Source: UBA6019 sp035535055
Lineage (GTDB): Bacteria; Chloroflexota; Dormibacteria; Dormibacterales; Dormibacteraceae
Length of the DNA stretch: 64,000 bases
Assembly (NCBI GenBank): GCA_035535055.1
Contig: DATLQT010000071.1
Span: 4,940 to 68,939 of the forward strand
Direction of reading: 5' to 3'
Shown: positions 32,956 through 43,555 of the stretch, piece by piece
How the letters are laid out: each line of letters opens with the position of its first letter
Numbering within the stretch: the stretch's first letter is position 1
Program-made: the position numbers and the translations under genes
The notes under the pieces: generated by a model
Databases searched by the model: none
Seen by the model: the letters and a program-made list of their open reading frames with translations, nothing else
Told to the model about the DNA's origin: nothing

Positions 32956-33783
32956 ATGCCGAGCACGGTCCTGAGGGGGGACGTCCCCCCTCACCAGTCG
33001 AGGATCCTCCAGGACATCCTCGACGAGACAGCCGAGGAGGTCGAGGAGCGCCGGCTGGTCACACCGCAGGCAAAGCTGGAGAGGCTCGCCGCGGCGGCAC
33101 CGGCGGTCCGGGACTTCAAGGCGGCCATCGTGCGCCCGGTGCTGGCGGTCATCGCCGAGATAAAGGCGAAGTCGCCCTCAGCCGGAACCCTGGTGGTGGC
33201 CTACCGGCCGTCGAGCATCGCGACGGCGTACGAGGCCGCCGGCGCGGCCGCCCTCTCGGTCCTGACCCAGCGAAGCCGCTTCGGTGGGTGGCCCGATCAC
33301 CTGGCCCTGGCGCGGCGCGCCACCCGGCTGCCGGTGCTGCGCAAGGACTTCGTGACCGACCCCTACCAGGTCTTCGAGGCGCGCGCCTACGGGGCGGACG
33401 CGGTGCTGCTGATCGTCGCCGCCATGGAGCGGACGCTGCTGGTTGAGCTGCTGGCCCTGGTCCGCCGGCTGGGCATGACGGCGCTGGTCGAGATCCACAC
33501 CACCGGCGAGCTGGCCGTCGCTGCGGAGATCGGGGCCGACGTCATCGGGATCAACCACCGGAACCTCAAGACGATGACGGTGGACACGGGGCTCACCGCC
33601 CGGCTCCGGCCGCGGGTGCCGTCGGGGACGGTACTGGTCGCCGAGAGCGGCATCCGAGAGGCTGCCGACGCGCGCCGGATGCGCGCCGTCGGTGCCGACG
33701 CCGTGCTGGTAGGCGAGTCGCTGCTGCGCGCGGAGGATCCGCGGGAGCTGATCCGGGAGATGACCCGGGCGGAGCGGCCGTGA
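32956..33783 (+). CDS. trpC: Indole-3-glycerol-phosphate synthase
   Basis: This 275-residue TIM-barrel enzyme closes the indole ring. Visible are ILQDILDETAEEVEERR at the N-terminus, the catalytic lysines in AEIKAKSPSAG and LRKDFVTDPYQV, Glu in LVEIHTTGEL, GINHRNLKTM and AESGIREAADA. It is monofunctional, with trpF as a separate gene. The ATG lies 13 bp after trpD; an in-frame GTG inside MPSTVLRGDVPP could be an alternative. The stop overlaps the trpF GTG. Confidence 0.95.
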   Translation: MPSTVLRGDVPPHQSRILQDILDETAEEVEERRLVTPQAKLERLAAAAPAVRDFKAAIVRPVLAVIAEIKAKSPSAGTLVVAYRPSSIATAYEAAGAAALSVLTQRSRFGGWPDHLALARRATRLPVLRKDFVTDPYQVFEARAYGADAVLLIVAAMERTLLVELLALVRRLGMTALVEIHTTGELAVAAEIGADVIGINHRNLKTMTVDTGLTARLRPRVPSGTVLVAESGIREAADARRMRAVGADAVLVGESLLRAEDPRELIREMTRAERP

Positions 33784-34393
33784 CGCTTGTGAAGATCTGC
33801 GGGATCTGCGACGTCGAGTCCGCGCTGGCCGCCGTCGACGCCGGCGCCGACCTGCTTGGCTTTCACTTCTGCGACTCGAAGCGCAAGATCACGCCCGACG
33901 ATGCGGTGAAGATCCTTGACGAGCTGCCCGACGGCCCGGCGCTGGTCGGTGTCTTCATCGACCAGCCGCCACGGGAGGTGAACTCGATCGCCGAGTTCCT
34001 CGGCCTGGACATCGTCCAGCTGCACGGCAACGAGAGGCCCGGCTTCGAGAGCGAGCACATCGTCATGAAGGCGCTCAAGGTCCGCGACGGGGTGGTCCCG
34101 GATGCGTCGGGCTGGCCGGACCCGGTGCTGCTCGACTCCTGGTCCGAGGACTCCCGCGGCGGCACCGGCAGGGCCTGGAACTGGGAGCAGGCGGTGGCGC
34201 TGACCGTCACCCGCAAGGTGTTCGTCGCCGGCGGGTTGAACCCGCTCAACGTCGGCAGCGTGATCCGGCGGCTGCGGCCTTACGGCGTGGACGTATCGAG
34301 CGGCGTCGAGTCCGCGCCCCGGGTCAAGGAGGCGACGCTGATCGGCGCCTTCGTTGACGCCGTCCGCCTCCAGGACCCGGTGGAGGATGCGGG

Positions 34394-34397
<4 letters not shown>
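33780..34397 (+). CDS. trpF: Phosphoribosylanthranilate isomerase
   Basis: This 205-residue TIM barrel performs the Amadori rearrangement before TrpC. The catalytic Cys7 is in VKICGICD; the general acid is probably Asp in LLDSWSEDSRGGTG. VFIDQPPREV, DIVQLHGNE, VAGGLNPLNV and the phosphate-binding GVDVSSGVES are also visible. GTG 33780 overlaps the trpC stop (GTGA). Its stop overlaps the trpB ATG. Confidence 0.94.
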
Positions 34398-35525
<1,128 letters not shown>

Positions 35526-35533
<8 letters not shown>

Positions 35534-36269
35534 GCTCGAGAACGGCCGGCTGGGGGTGATCCCCTACCTGATGGCGGGCCACCCCGACCGCGACCGCTCG
35601 CTCGGCGCGGCCCGCTCCCTGGCGGCGCTTCCGGTCGCCGCGCTGGAGCTCGGCATCCCCTTCAGCGACCCGCTGGCCGACGGCCCTGTCATCCAGCGCG
35701 CCGGCCAGGCAGCGCTGGAGGCCGGCACGAACGTCACGGCCTGCCTGGAGCTGGCCGCAGCGGTCTCGGGACAGGTGCCGGTGTTTTTCATGTCCTACGT
35801 CAATCCGATCCTGAGCTACGGGCCGGAGCGGTTCGCCTCCGACGCGGCCGCCGCCGGCGCCAGGGGCGTGATCCTGCCCGACCTTCCCCCGGAGGAGGCC
35901 GACAGCGTCGCCGGGTCACTCCAAGCCAGGGGCCTGGCGACCGTCTTCTTGGTCGCGCCGACCTCCGCCGAGGAGCGGATCCGGCTGATCTGTGCGTCAT
36001 CCGCCGGCTTCGTCTACTGCGTCACCCTGACCGGCATCACCGGCGCCCGCGCTGAGCTGCCGGCGGGGGTGGGGGAGATGCTCGACAAGGTGAAGGCATG
36101 CACGACCCTGCCGGTGGTCGCGGGTTTCGGGATCTCACGGCCCGAACACCTCGCCGCCCTCGCCGGCCATGCTGACGCCGCGGCGGTCGGCAGCGCCGTC
36201 GTGAACGAGGTCGCCGAGGGGCGAGATCCGGCTCGATTGGTGGGAGAGTTGCTGACGGCATGCCGGTGA
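35526..36269 (+). CDS. trpA: Tryptophan synthase alpha chain
   Basis: This 247-residue TIM barrel cleaves indole-3-glycerol phosphate. Catalytic residues are Glu41 (ALELGIPFSDP) and Asp52 (LADG), with FMSYVNPILSYG, VILPDLPPEE and the C-terminal GFGISRPEHLAAL. The start ATG 35526 gives MLRLENGRLGVIPYLMAG and overlaps the trpB stop by eight bases. The stop overlaps the aroH ATG region by ten bases. Confidence 0.96.
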
Positions 36270-36655
36270 GGGGGATCCGTGGGGCGACCACAGCCGAGAC
36301 GAACACCGCCGAGGCGATCGTGGAGGCCACCGGCGAGTTGCTGGCGGAGCTGGTCAGGATCAATGAGCTCGATCGCGACGAGGTCTGCTTCGCCTACTTC
36401 ACGACCACGCTCGACCTCGACGCCGAGTTCCCGGCACTTGCCGCGCGGCGGATGGGATGGACCACTGTGCCGCTGCTCTGCGGCAACGACATGGTGGTTC
36501 CGGGCCCGAACCCACGCTCGGTGGGCAGGTGCATCCGTATCCTTCTCCTCTACAACACCGATCGAGCCCAGTCCGAGATGAGGTCCGCCTACCTGCGTGG
36601 GGCGCAGGCGATCCGAGCCGACCTCGACCGCCAAGCCGGAGAGTTGAACCCGTGA
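36260..36655 (+). CDS. aroH: Chorismate mutase, AroH type
   Basis: This 131-residue AroH-class chorismate mutase (trimeric, Bacillus-type) converts chorismate to prephenate for Tyr and Phe synthesis. Family features include RGIRGATTAETNTAEAIVEAT, DLDAEFPALAARRMGW, VPLLCGNDM and the C-terminal RIRILLLYNTD-like strand (CIRILLLYNTD). ATG 36260 overlaps the trpA stop; its own stop overlaps the GTG of aroF. Its place in the Trp operon puts both chorismate branches under one transcript. Confidence 0.94.
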   Translation: MPVRGIRGATTAETNTAEAIVEATGELLAELVRINELDRDEVCFAYFTTTLDLDAEFPALAARRMGWTTVPLLCGNDMVVPGPNPRSVGRCIRILLLYNTDRAQSEMRSAYLRGAQAIRADLDRQAGELNP

Positions 36656-37674
36656 TCATCGTGATGTCCCACCAGGCGACGCCTGTCCAGGTCGACGCCG
36701 TCGTAGAGAAGATCGCCGAGCTCGGCCTCACGCCCGAGGTTTCCAAGGGCGAGGACCGCGCTGTCATTGGAGTGATCGGCGGCAACGCCTACGCCTACCG
36801 CGAGGCCTTCGCCCATCTGGGCGGGATCCAGGAGATCGTCCAGATCACCAAGCCCTACAAGCTGGCCAGCCGGGAATGGCAGCCCCGGGACACGGTGATC
36901 GACGTCGGGGGCGTGAAGATCGGCGGCGACGAGGCCGTGATGATGGCCGGCCCCTGCTCGGTGGAGGGCGTCGAGATGCTCCTCGAGACGGCCCGCCACG
37001 TCGCCTCCCGCGGCGCCCAGGTGCTCCGCGGGGGCGCATTCAAACCCCGCACCTCGCCCTACTCCTTCCAGGGCCTGGGCGAGGAGGGCCTTAAGATGCT
37101 GGCCGCGGCCCGGGACGAGACCGGGCTCAAGGTGATTACCGAGGTAGTCACGCCGGGCGACGTGGAGCTGGTCGCCTGCTACGCGGACATCCTTCAGCTC
37201 GGGACCCGGAACATGCAGAACTACGCCCTGCTCCAGGAGGCCGGGCGCTCGGGGCACCCGGTGATGCTGAAGCGCGGCATGTCCTCGACCATCGAGGAGT
37301 GGCTGCTGGCGGCCGAATACCTGCTCAGCCAGGGAAACCGCAATGTGATGCTCTGCGAACGCGGGATTCGCACCTTCGAGCCGGCCACCCGCTTCACGCT
37401 CGACATTAACGCGGTGCCGCTGGTCCGCGAGCTGTCCCATTTGCCGGTGATCGTCGATCCCTCGCAGGGCACCGGTCGCTGGTCGCTGGTGTCGCCCCTT
37501 TCGCTGGCGGCCGTGGCGGCCGGCGCCAACGGGCTGATCGTGGAGGTCCACCCTCACCCGGACGATGCGCTCTCCGACGGCGCCCAGTCGCTCGACTTCG
37601 CCACCTTCGACCGGCTGATGGCCGACCTGAAGCGGCTGGCCGGCGTGCTGGCGGCGCAGGCGGCGCACAACTAG
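36652..37674 (+). CDS. aroF: 3-deoxy-7-phosphoheptulonate synthase, type I beta with ferredoxin-like regulatory domain
   Basis: This 340-residue DAHP synthase starts aromatic biosynthesis from PEP and erythrose-4-phosphate. Residues 1-~70 form the ferredoxin-like domain (MIIVMSHQATPVQVDAVV) that in Thermotoga-type enzymes mediates Tyr/Phe feedback. The barrel shows MAGPCSVEG, GGAFKPRTSPYSFQG, LQLGTRNMQNY, MLKRGMSST, CERGIRTFE, VDPSQGTGR and EVHPHPDDALSDG. GTG 36652 overlaps the aroH stop. It is separated from tyrA by only six bases. Confidence 0.95.
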   Translation: MIIVMSHQATPVQVDAVVEKIAELGLTPEVSKGEDRAVIGVIGGNAYAYREAFAHLGGIQEIVQITKPYKLASREWQPRDTVIDVGGVKIGGDEAVMMAGPCSVEGVEMLLETARHVASRGAQVLRGGAFKPRTSPYSFQGLGEEGLKMLAAARDETGLKVITEVVTPGDVELVACYADILQLGTRNMQNYALLQEAGRSGHPVMLKRGMSSTIEEWLLAAEYLLSQGNRNVMLCERGIRTFEPATRFTLDINAVPLVRELSHLPVIVDPSQGTGRWSLVSPLSLAAVAAGANGLIVEVHPHPDDALSDGAQSLDFATFDRLMADLKRLAGVLAAQAAHN

Positions 37675-37680
37675 TCCGCG

Positions 37681-38478
37681 GTGGCCAGGCTCGGCATCGT
37701 CGGCCTGGGCCTGATCGGCGCCTCGCTGGCCGAGGCTCTCCGCCGAACCCGGCCGGAGCTGGAGATCATCGGCGTCGACTCCGACGCCACGACGATGGCC
37801 AAGGCCCTGGAGCGGGGCATCATCCGCGAGCCGGGCATCGAGGGAGCGTCGATGATCGTGCTCGCGGTGCCGCCGCAGGCTATGAGGCACCTGATGCTCA
37901 ACCTGCCCCGCGACGTGCTCGTCACCGACGTGGCCTCGACCAAGGCCGAGATCATGGTCTGGGCGGCCGAGGCGGGGCTCGACTTCGTCGGCGGCCACCC
38001 GATGTGCGGCCGCGAGGCCTTCGGAATCGACGCGGCCGACCCTGACCTCTTCAAGGGCGCGCCCTGGGTGCTGACCCAGGTTGACTCTCGAGTCGAGGAC
38101 CTCGTCCGAGCCGTTGGCGCGCACCCGGTGGTGATGGACGCCGAGCGCCATGACCGGGTCGTTGCGGGGATCAGCCACGTCGCCTTCAGCCTGGCGGCCG
38201 CCTACACGCTCGCCGTCTCGTCCTCGAAGGAGTGGCCGGAGATGGCGGGCCTGGCGGCGGGTGGCTTTCGCGACATGACGCGGTTGGCTTCCGGCAGTTC
38301 AGCGATGTATGCCGGCATTGCGCTGACCAACGCTGGCAACCTCGCGGCCTGGCTGAGGCGGGTCGAGTCGCAGCTGGCCAAGCTCCGCCGCCACGTCGAG
38401 GCCGGCGACGGCCGGCTGGCCGAGCTCTTCGAGGAGGCCCGCGAGAAGCACGAGCGCTGGCTGGCGGAGGGGTCCTGA
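37681..38478 (+). CDS. tyrA: Prephenate/arogenate dehydrogenase
   Basis: This 265-residue TyrA has the NAD(P) motif IVGLGLIGAS, DVASTKAEI and the conserved GGHPMCGRE and SHVAFSLAAAY segments around catalytic histidines. It oxidatively decarboxylates prephenate (or arogenate) on the way to tyrosine. It has no ACT domain, so regulation may rest on DAHP synthase. GTG 37681 is the start. The stop TGA is overlapped by a CTG that seems to start aroA. No pheA-like gene is in the window. Confidence 0.93.
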   Translation: MARLGIVGLGLIGASLAEALRRTRPELEIIGVDSDATTMAKALERGIIREPGIEGASMIVLAVPPQAMRHLMLNLPRDVLVTDVASTKAEIMVWAAEAGLDFVGGHPMCGREAFGIDAADPDLFKGAPWVLTQVDSRVEDLVRAVGAHPVVMDAERHDRVVAGISHVAFSLAAAYTLAVSSSKEWPEMAGLAAGGFRDMTRLASGSSAMYAGIALTNAGNLAAWLRRVESQLAKLRRHVEAGDGRLAELFEEAREKHERWLAEGS

Positions 38479-39719
38479 CCACCGCCCGTGTCCGTTCCCC
38501 GGCCGAGCTGCGGGGGACGGTGCGCGTACCCGGCGACAAGTCGATCTCACACCGGGCTCTGATCTTCAACGCGGTGGCGGCCGGTCGGGCACGGATTGAG
38601 AACCTGGCCACCGGGGAGGACGTCGCCAGCACCGCCGTCTGCCTCCGCGCGCTCGGGGTGCCGGTCGGCGCCGACGGCGTCGAGGGCGTCGGCCTGCACG
38701 GGCTGAAGGCGCCGCAGGGCCCGCTCGACTGCGGCAACTCGGGCACCACCATGCGGCTCCTGGCCGGGCTGCTCGCCGGCCAGCCCTTCGAGACGACGTT
38801 GCTCGGCGACGCCTCCCTGACCCGGCGCCCGATGGACAGGGTCTCCGAGCCGCTGGCGGCGATGGGTGCCCGGGTATCCCTCGACCCCCTCCGGGTCGGG
38901 GGCGGCCACCTCCACGGAGCTGAGCACCGGATGGCGGTGGCCAGCGCCCAGGTCAAGTCGGCGCTGCTGCTGGCGGGCTTGCAGGCGGAGGGCGTGACAC
39001 GGGTGGTCGAACCCCTGCGCACCCGCGATCACAGCGAGCGGATGCTGACGGCAATGGCGGCCCCGATCCGGGTCGAGGGGACGGCGGTCGAGGTGCGGCG
39101 GGCCGCGCGCCTCGACCCGCTCTCCATGCGGGTGCCCGGCGACCTCAGCGCTGCGGCATTCTGGGTCGTCGCCGCCGTCTTCCATCCCCGCGCGCACATC
39201 GACCTGCCTGACGTCGGCGTCAATCCCACCCGGGCGGCGATCCTCCGCCTGCTGCCGGTCGCGCGGATCAAGGACGGCGTCGAGGGCGGCGAACCGGTGG
39301 CGAGCCTCCACGCGGCGAGCCTCCGCGGTCTGAAGCCTTGGCGGTGGTCGGACCACCTGAGCGCCGAGCTGATAGACGAGCTTCCGGTGCTGGCGGTGGC
39401 GGCCACCCAGCTCGCCGGCACGACTGTGATCACCGGCGCCGCCGAGTTGCGGGTCAAGGAGTCGGACCGGATAGCCGCCATCGCGGCCGGGCTGGCAGCG
39501 ATGGGAGCCCAGATCGAGGAGCGGGCGGACGGCTGGGCGATCGAGGGGCCGACCCGGCTCCAGGGCGCCCAGGTCGACTCCTTTGGCGATCACCGCGTGG
39601 CGATGGCCCTCGCCGTCGGCGGGCTCCTCGCCTCCGGCGAGACCGAGATCGCCGGCGCCGAGTGCGTGGGCATCTCCTACCCGAGCTTTTGGGAAGACCT
39701 GGAGGAGTTGTGCCGATAG
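38475..39719 (+). CDS. aroA: 3-phosphoshikimate 1-carboxyvinyltransferase (EPSP synthase)
   Basis: This ~414-residue shikimate-pathway enzyme shows VPGDKSISHRALIF, GNSGTTMRLLAG, DASLTRRPMDRV, VKSALLLAGL, RDHSERML, the catalytic acid region IDELPVLAV, RVKESDRI and the terminal DHRVAMALAV. The frame offers no ATG, GTG or TTG near the natural N-terminus. CTG 38475 overlaps the tyrA stop as CTGA and yields LTTARVRSPAELRGTVRVPG, the expected beginning. The last ten bases overlap the next gene. Confidence 0.95.
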   Translation: MTTARVRSPAELRGTVRVPGDKSISHRALIFNAVAAGRARIENLATGEDVASTAVCLRALGVPVGADGVEGVGLHGLKAPQGPLDCGNSGTTMRLLAGLLAGQPFETTLLGDASLTRRPMDRVSEPLAAMGARVSLDPLRVGGGHLHGAEHRMAVASAQVKSALLLAGLQAEGVTRVVEPLRTRDHSERMLTAMAAPIRVEGTAVEVRRAARLDPLSMRVPGDLSAAAFWVVAAVFHPRAHIDLPDVGVNPTRAAILRLLPVARIKDGVEGGEPVASLHAASLRGLKPWRWSDHLSAELIDELPVLAVAATQLAGTTVITGAAELRVKESDRIAAIAAGLAAMGAQIEERADGWAIEGPTRLQGAQVDSFGDHRVAMALAVGGLLASGETEIAGAECVGISYPSFWEDLEELCR

Positions 39720-40729
39720 CTGTCCTGGGCGGCGGGGTGGCGGGCGCCTCGGTCGCCCTCCACCTCGCCAAGCTCCGCCGGCGCGATGTCACCGTCTACG
39801 ACCCGGGCCGCCCGGCGACCAGCACCGAGCGCGCGCTGGGTGGCTTTCGGACCCAGCACGGCAGCCGGCTGAACGTCGAGCTGGCGCTTCGATCGCGCGA
39901 GTTCTTCGTCTCCCGGGCGGGGCGGATCGGCTTCCAGTCCAACGGCTACCTGTACCTCGCCGACGACGAGGCGGCGGCGGCCGAGCTGGCGGTCCGGGCC
40001 GAGTTCCAGGTCGAACTGGGGCTGCCCATCGAGCACCCGGAGCCCCGGTCCAAGGTGCCCTTCCTCGAGCCGGACGGCTACCTCGGGACCAACTTCTGTG
40101 CGCTCGACGGCGTCTACCTGCCCCCGCTCGTCCACCGGGCGATGGTCGAGGAGGCGGAGGAGCTCGGAGTCATCTTCCGCGGCGAGGCGGCCCCGCCGGA
40201 GGCGGTCGAGCAGGCCGACGCGGTGGTGGTGGCCGCGGGCACCTGGTCGCCCGAGCTGGGCCGCTCGCTCGGCGTCGAGCTGAAGGTCGAGGCGCTGGAA
40301 CGCAGTGTCTTCATGGCCGGCCCCTTCGACTGGCTCCCCAACGACCTCCCGATGACACTGGAGGCGGGCTCTGGCTACCACTTCCGCGAGCGCGACCGCA
40401 TGCTCTGGGTGATGGGCCCCGGGGACCAGCGCGATTGGAGCCATTTCCGTACCTGGCTGGAGCGGCGCGCGCCAGCGGCGGCACAGGGCGAGCCCACCTC
40501 GCACTGGACCGGCTCCTACGAGGTCAGCTTCGACCACCATGGATTGGTGGGGGAGACCGAGCGGAGCGGCGTCTGGGCCTGCTGCGGGTTCAGTGGGCAC
40601 GGGGTGATGCAGTCGCCGGCGGTGGGCGCCGCGTTGGCCGCGATGATCGTCGGGGAGACGCCGCCGGTCGACATCTCCGCCCTCAGCCCGCTGCGGACCG
40701 AGCCGCTCCTGGACCGCACCCAACTGTGA
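39710..40729 (+). CDS. FAD-dependent oxidoreductase (DAO family)
   Basis: This 339-residue protein of the glycine/D-amino-acid oxidase family starts with a dinucleotide fold (VPIAVLGGGVAGASVALHLAK) and has RALGGFRTQHG, FQSNGYLYLADDE, VVVAAGTWSPELG and the C-terminal CCGFSGHGVMQSPAVG. Relatives include sarcosine oxidase and D-amino-acid dehydrogenases; the substrate is unknown. GTG 39710 lies ten bases inside aroA, so it is tightly coupled to aromatic biosynthesis. A role in an aromatic or amino-acid side reaction is possible but unproven. Its stop overlaps the GTG of the Nudix gene. Confidence 0.88.
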   Translation: MPIAVLGGGVAGASVALHLAKLRRRDVTVYDPGRPATSTERALGGFRTQHGSRLNVELALRSREFFVSRAGRIGFQSNGYLYLADDEAAAAELAVRAEFQVELGLPIEHPEPRSKVPFLEPDGYLGTNFCALDGVYLPPLVHRAMVEEAEELGVIFRGEAAPPEAVEQADAVVVAAGTWSPELGRSLGVELKVEALERSVFMAGPFDWLPNDLPMTLEAGSGYHFRERDRMLWVMGPGDQRDWSHFRTWLERRAPAAAQGEPTSHWTGSYEVSFDHHGLVGETERSGVWACCGFSGHGVMQSPAVGAALAAMIVGETPPVDISALSPLRTEPLLDRTQL

Positions 40730-41325
40730 GCCCGGGCGTCTTCGATGAGCACGTGCTCTGTGTCCGGCGGGATGACGTATTTCCCGACGGCGCCTGGCAC
40801 GGGTTCGTCGACCAGGGCCTCGAGCGTTACCAGAGGGTGATCCGCGAGCAGAGCTTCTTCATGCCCCGGGCGGAGGTCGAGGAGGACCCCGCCTACCAGC
40901 AGATAATCCCCTACGTCGTCTTCCGCCACGGCGACCGCTACTTGCTGACACGGCGGCTGCGGGCCTCCACCGAGAAGCGCCTCCGCCAGCAGTATTCGCT
41001 CGGAGTCGGCGGCCACATCAACCCCGGCGACCTCGACCACGGGGATCCGGTGATGGACGGGCTCCGCCGCGAGTTTGAGGAGGAGGTCGTCTACGCCGGG
41101 GAGATCGAGGTCACCCTGCTCGGCCTCATCAACGACGAGTCGGCGCCAGTCAGCCGCGTCCACCTCGGTCTGGCTTTCCTCGTCGAGGGGTCGTCACCCG
41201 AGATCGAGATCCGGGAGACCAAGAAGCTGGCAGGGGAGCTGCTGACCCTGGAGGAGATGCGGATCTACTACCTGGAGATGGAGGGATGGTCGCAGATCGT
41301 CTACGACCGGCTCACCGTCGGCTGA
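40726..41325 (+). CDS. Nudix-domain protein
   Basis: This 199-residue protein has a Nudix-like motif: GGHINPGDLDHGDPVMDGL followed by RREFEEEV, giving the REx2EE acidic metal-binding core with a longer loop than the standard Nudix box. N-terminal (DEHVLCVRRDDVFPDGAW) and C-terminal (IYYLEMEGWSQIVYDRL) extensions mark a subfamily sometimes labelled predicted phosphoesterase. The substrate is unknown. GTG 40726 overlaps the FAD-oxidoreductase stop. Confidence 0.8.
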   Translation: MSPGVFDEHVLCVRRDDVFPDGAWHGFVDQGLERYQRVIREQSFFMPRAEVEEDPAYQQIIPYVVFRHGDRYLLTRRLRASTEKRLRQQYSLGVGGHINPGDLDHGDPVMDGLRREFEEEVVYAGEIEVTLLGLINDESAPVSRVHLGLAFLVEGSSPEIEIRETKKLAGELLTLEEMRIYYLEMEGWSQIVYDRLTVG

Positions 41326-41346
41326 GCGGCGCGCGATCATAGGCAG

Positions 41347-42369
41347 GTGAACACCGTGCTGCCCCTCTGCTCGAGCGTGGTGAGCCTCGTCTTCGCCGCG
41401 ATGGTCTTCGACCAGTGGCGGCAGCGCCGCCAGGCTTTCCAGCTGGTCTGGTCGGTGGGGCTGCTGTTCTATGCGGTGGCCACCGGCGCGGAGCTCATCG
41501 GGTCCGCCTTCGGATGGTCGACCGGGCTCTACCGCGCCTGGTTCCTGGTTGGCGCCTTCTACGTCGCCGCCTACCTCGGCATGGGGACCGTCTACCTCCT
41601 CGCGAGGACCTCCTTCGCCTACTTCGCGGCGGTTACGGTCTTGTTCGGAGGGCTCCTGAGCCTGGCCGCGTCCACCGCCTACCCGGGTTCGACGCAGGCG
41701 GCGCAGGTCACCCTCGCGGCATCCGTCGTAGCCGGCCTGGCGATCATTGCGGCGACGGCGCTGCGCCGGCCGTGGGCGCCGCACCTGGCGCTGGCGGCGC
41801 TGGTGCTCGGCTCGCTCGTGGCTGCGCTGCTGGTCGCCGGTGCGCCCCTCAAATCGCCCGGCTTCGCCGTCGACATCCACACCGGGGTTCCCCTGCCATC
41901 CGCCTTCCCCGGGTATATGCAGGTCGTCACCCTGCCCTTCAACGTCGCCGGCGGACTGAGCCTGGTCTTTGGCGCGGCCTTCTCGGCCTACGTCTACATG
42001 CCCAAGCGCAGGCTGCTCTCAGTGAATACGGTGCGCGTCCCGGTCCTCGCCCAGGGCTGGTACTTCGTCGCCGCGGCGGTGAATTTCGTCGTCTCCCTGC
42101 CGTCGGCGCTCGCCGCGCTCTTCGCCGGTCGCCTGAACTCGCGGGTGCCGGCGACCATCCTGATCATGCTCGGCGGCTTCGTCCCCGGCCTTACCAGCGG
42201 GCTGACGCGCTTCGGCATCACCTGGGCCCACTTTCTCGGCGAGCTGATCGGGGTGCTGCTTATCTTCGCCGGCTTCCTGGTCAGCGAGGACGTCTTCCGG
42301 AACCTCCGCCTGCCCGCCGCCGGCACCGTCTGGCGGCGCCGGGAAACCAAGGCCGAGGCGCGCGGTTAG
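41347..42369 (+). CDS. Polytopic membrane protein of unknown function
   Basis: This 340-residue protein has about eight to ten predicted transmembrane segments and few charged residues outside short loops (DQWRQRRQ, MPKRRL). No signature motif is recognised. The start is taken as GTG 41347 (MNTVLPLCSSVV); AGGCAG is the nearest weak Shine-Dalgarno. It is followed closely by a DUF2029-type glycosyltransferase frame, suggesting an envelope function, but this is only context. Confidence 0.7.
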   Translation: MNTVLPLCSSVVSLVFAAMVFDQWRQRRQAFQLVWSVGLLFYAVATGAELIGSAFGWSTGLYRAWFLVGAFYVAAYLGMGTVYLLARTSFAYFAAVTVLFGGLLSLAASTAYPGSTQAAQVTLAASVVAGLAIIAATALRRPWAPHLALAALVLGSLVAALLVAGAPLKSPGFAVDIHTGVPLPSAFPGYMQVVTLPFNVAGGLSLVFGAAFSAYVYMPKRRLLSVNTVRVPVLAQGWYFVAAAVNFVVSLPSALAALFAGRLNSRVPATILIMLGGFVPGLTSGLTRFGITWAHFLGELIGVLLIFAGFLVSEDVFRNLRLPAAGTVWRRRETKAEARG

Positions 42370-42403
42370 CGCGGCGCGAGCTCTCCGCGCCAGCCAGGCG
42401 GCG

Positions 42404-43555
42404 CTGGCCGGGACGTGGATCGCGTTCGCCGCCTGGACCCTGCCGCCGTACCTGGCGGAGATCTGGACCAGGCCGCACGGGAACGACTTCCGCCTCTACT
42501 ACGTCGCCGCGCAGCTGGGAGTGCGCTACGGCTGGTGGCGGCTCTACGACCTCCACCTGCAGTCGGTCCTGCTGGCCTCCTACTTCTACCAGCCTTACCT
42601 GAACCCGCCGGTAATGGCGTGGGCGACGCTGCCATTCGTGCTGCTGCCGTTCGTCTGGGCGCATGCGGCCTGGACGGCGCTGCTGCTGGTTTCGCTGCTG
42701 GTCGCTTGGTGGGTGCTCTGTCCCGCCGGCCAGGGGCCGCGCTGGTGGTGGCTGCTGGCGGTCTTCGCCTGGCTGCCGGCGATGTTCTCGATCGGGATCG
42801 CGCAGCCGCAGTTCTTCGTGGTCCTCGCCATCGCGCTGGCGGTCCGGCTACGCTCTTCGGACCGGGAGTTCTGGGCGGGGGTCGCGTTGTCGGTGATCTG
42901 GCTCAAGCCGCAATTGGGGTTCCTGGTACCGGTCGGGCTGCTCGCGGCGCGGCAGTGGCGAATGCTGCTCGGCCTGGCGGTGGCGGGCGGTCTCCTAGGC
43001 CTGGCGCAGCTGGCCGCCCTGCGGCCGGCCGGCGTACGCGACTACCTCGACGCGCTCCAATTGGCCTCGACCTTCGAACTGCAGCGGCGCCTGAGCCTGG
43101 TGGGGTTGGTGCCCGGCGTGGTGTTCAACCTGCTCCGGGTCGTGATAGTCGGCCTCCTCGTGCTTGCCTCACTGGGCTCGCGCCGGCGCGACTACGTGCT
43201 GGTTGCGGCGCCGCTAGCGTCCCTGCTGGTGGCGCCCTACAGCGGCTTCCAGGACCTCGCGGTTCTCTGTGGCTCGGCCTGGATCTGGCTCCGCGAGTCG
43301 CCCTCGTGGGGCGTGCGCTCGTTCCTGTTGTTGGGGTGGGTGTGCGCCGAGTTCACCCTGCTCTGGGGCCCTTACCCGTTGGTCGGATTCGAGCTGGCCT
43401 GGATGGTGGTGCTGGGCGTCCTGGGCGTGCGGCGCTGGCGGGCAGGCAGTTCGCCATCGGGCACCGCAGCTATCAACTCGAGCAGTCTTGGGCCGAGGTT
43501 GGGCGCCCCGACGCGCCCGCCGGACCAGCGGTCGTCGGAGGCGGGGCGGGCGTAG
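42404..43555 (+). CDS. DUF2029/GT87-type membrane glycosyltransferase
   Basis: This ~383-residue multi-spanning protein carries the GT87 signature near the N-terminus, HGNDFRLYYVAAQLG with the acidic Asp of the first loop, then YQPYLNPPVMAW, WLKPQLGFLVPVG and SLLVAPYSGFQDLA. Relatives use polyprenyl-phosphate mannose in cell-envelope glycan assembly. No ATG, GTG or TTG occurs in frame between the upstream stop at 42245 and GTG 42521, which would cut off the signature and the first helix. CTG 42404 is the likeliest start. The last ~35 residues (after VRRWRAG) are low-complexity and lie antisense to an apparent coding remnant. Confidence 0.72.
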   Translation: MAGTWIAFAAWTLPPYLAEIWTRPHGNDFRLYYVAAQLGVRYGWWRLYDLHLQSVLLASYFYQPYLNPPVMAWATLPFVLLPFVWAHAAWTALLLVSLLVAWWVLCPAGQGPRWWWLLAVFAWLPAMFSIGIAQPQFFVVLAIALAVRLRSSDREFWAGVALSVIWLKPQLGFLVPVGLLAARQWRMLLGLAVAGGLLGLAQLAALRPAGVRDYLDALQLASTFELQRRLSLVGLVPGVVFNLLRVVIVGLLVLASLGSRRRDYVLVAAPLASLLVAPYSGFQDLAVLCGSAWIWLRESPSWGVRSFLLLGWVCAEFTLLWGPYPLVGFELAWMVVLGVLGVRRWRAGSSPSGTAAINSSSLGPRLGAPTRPPDQRSSEAGRA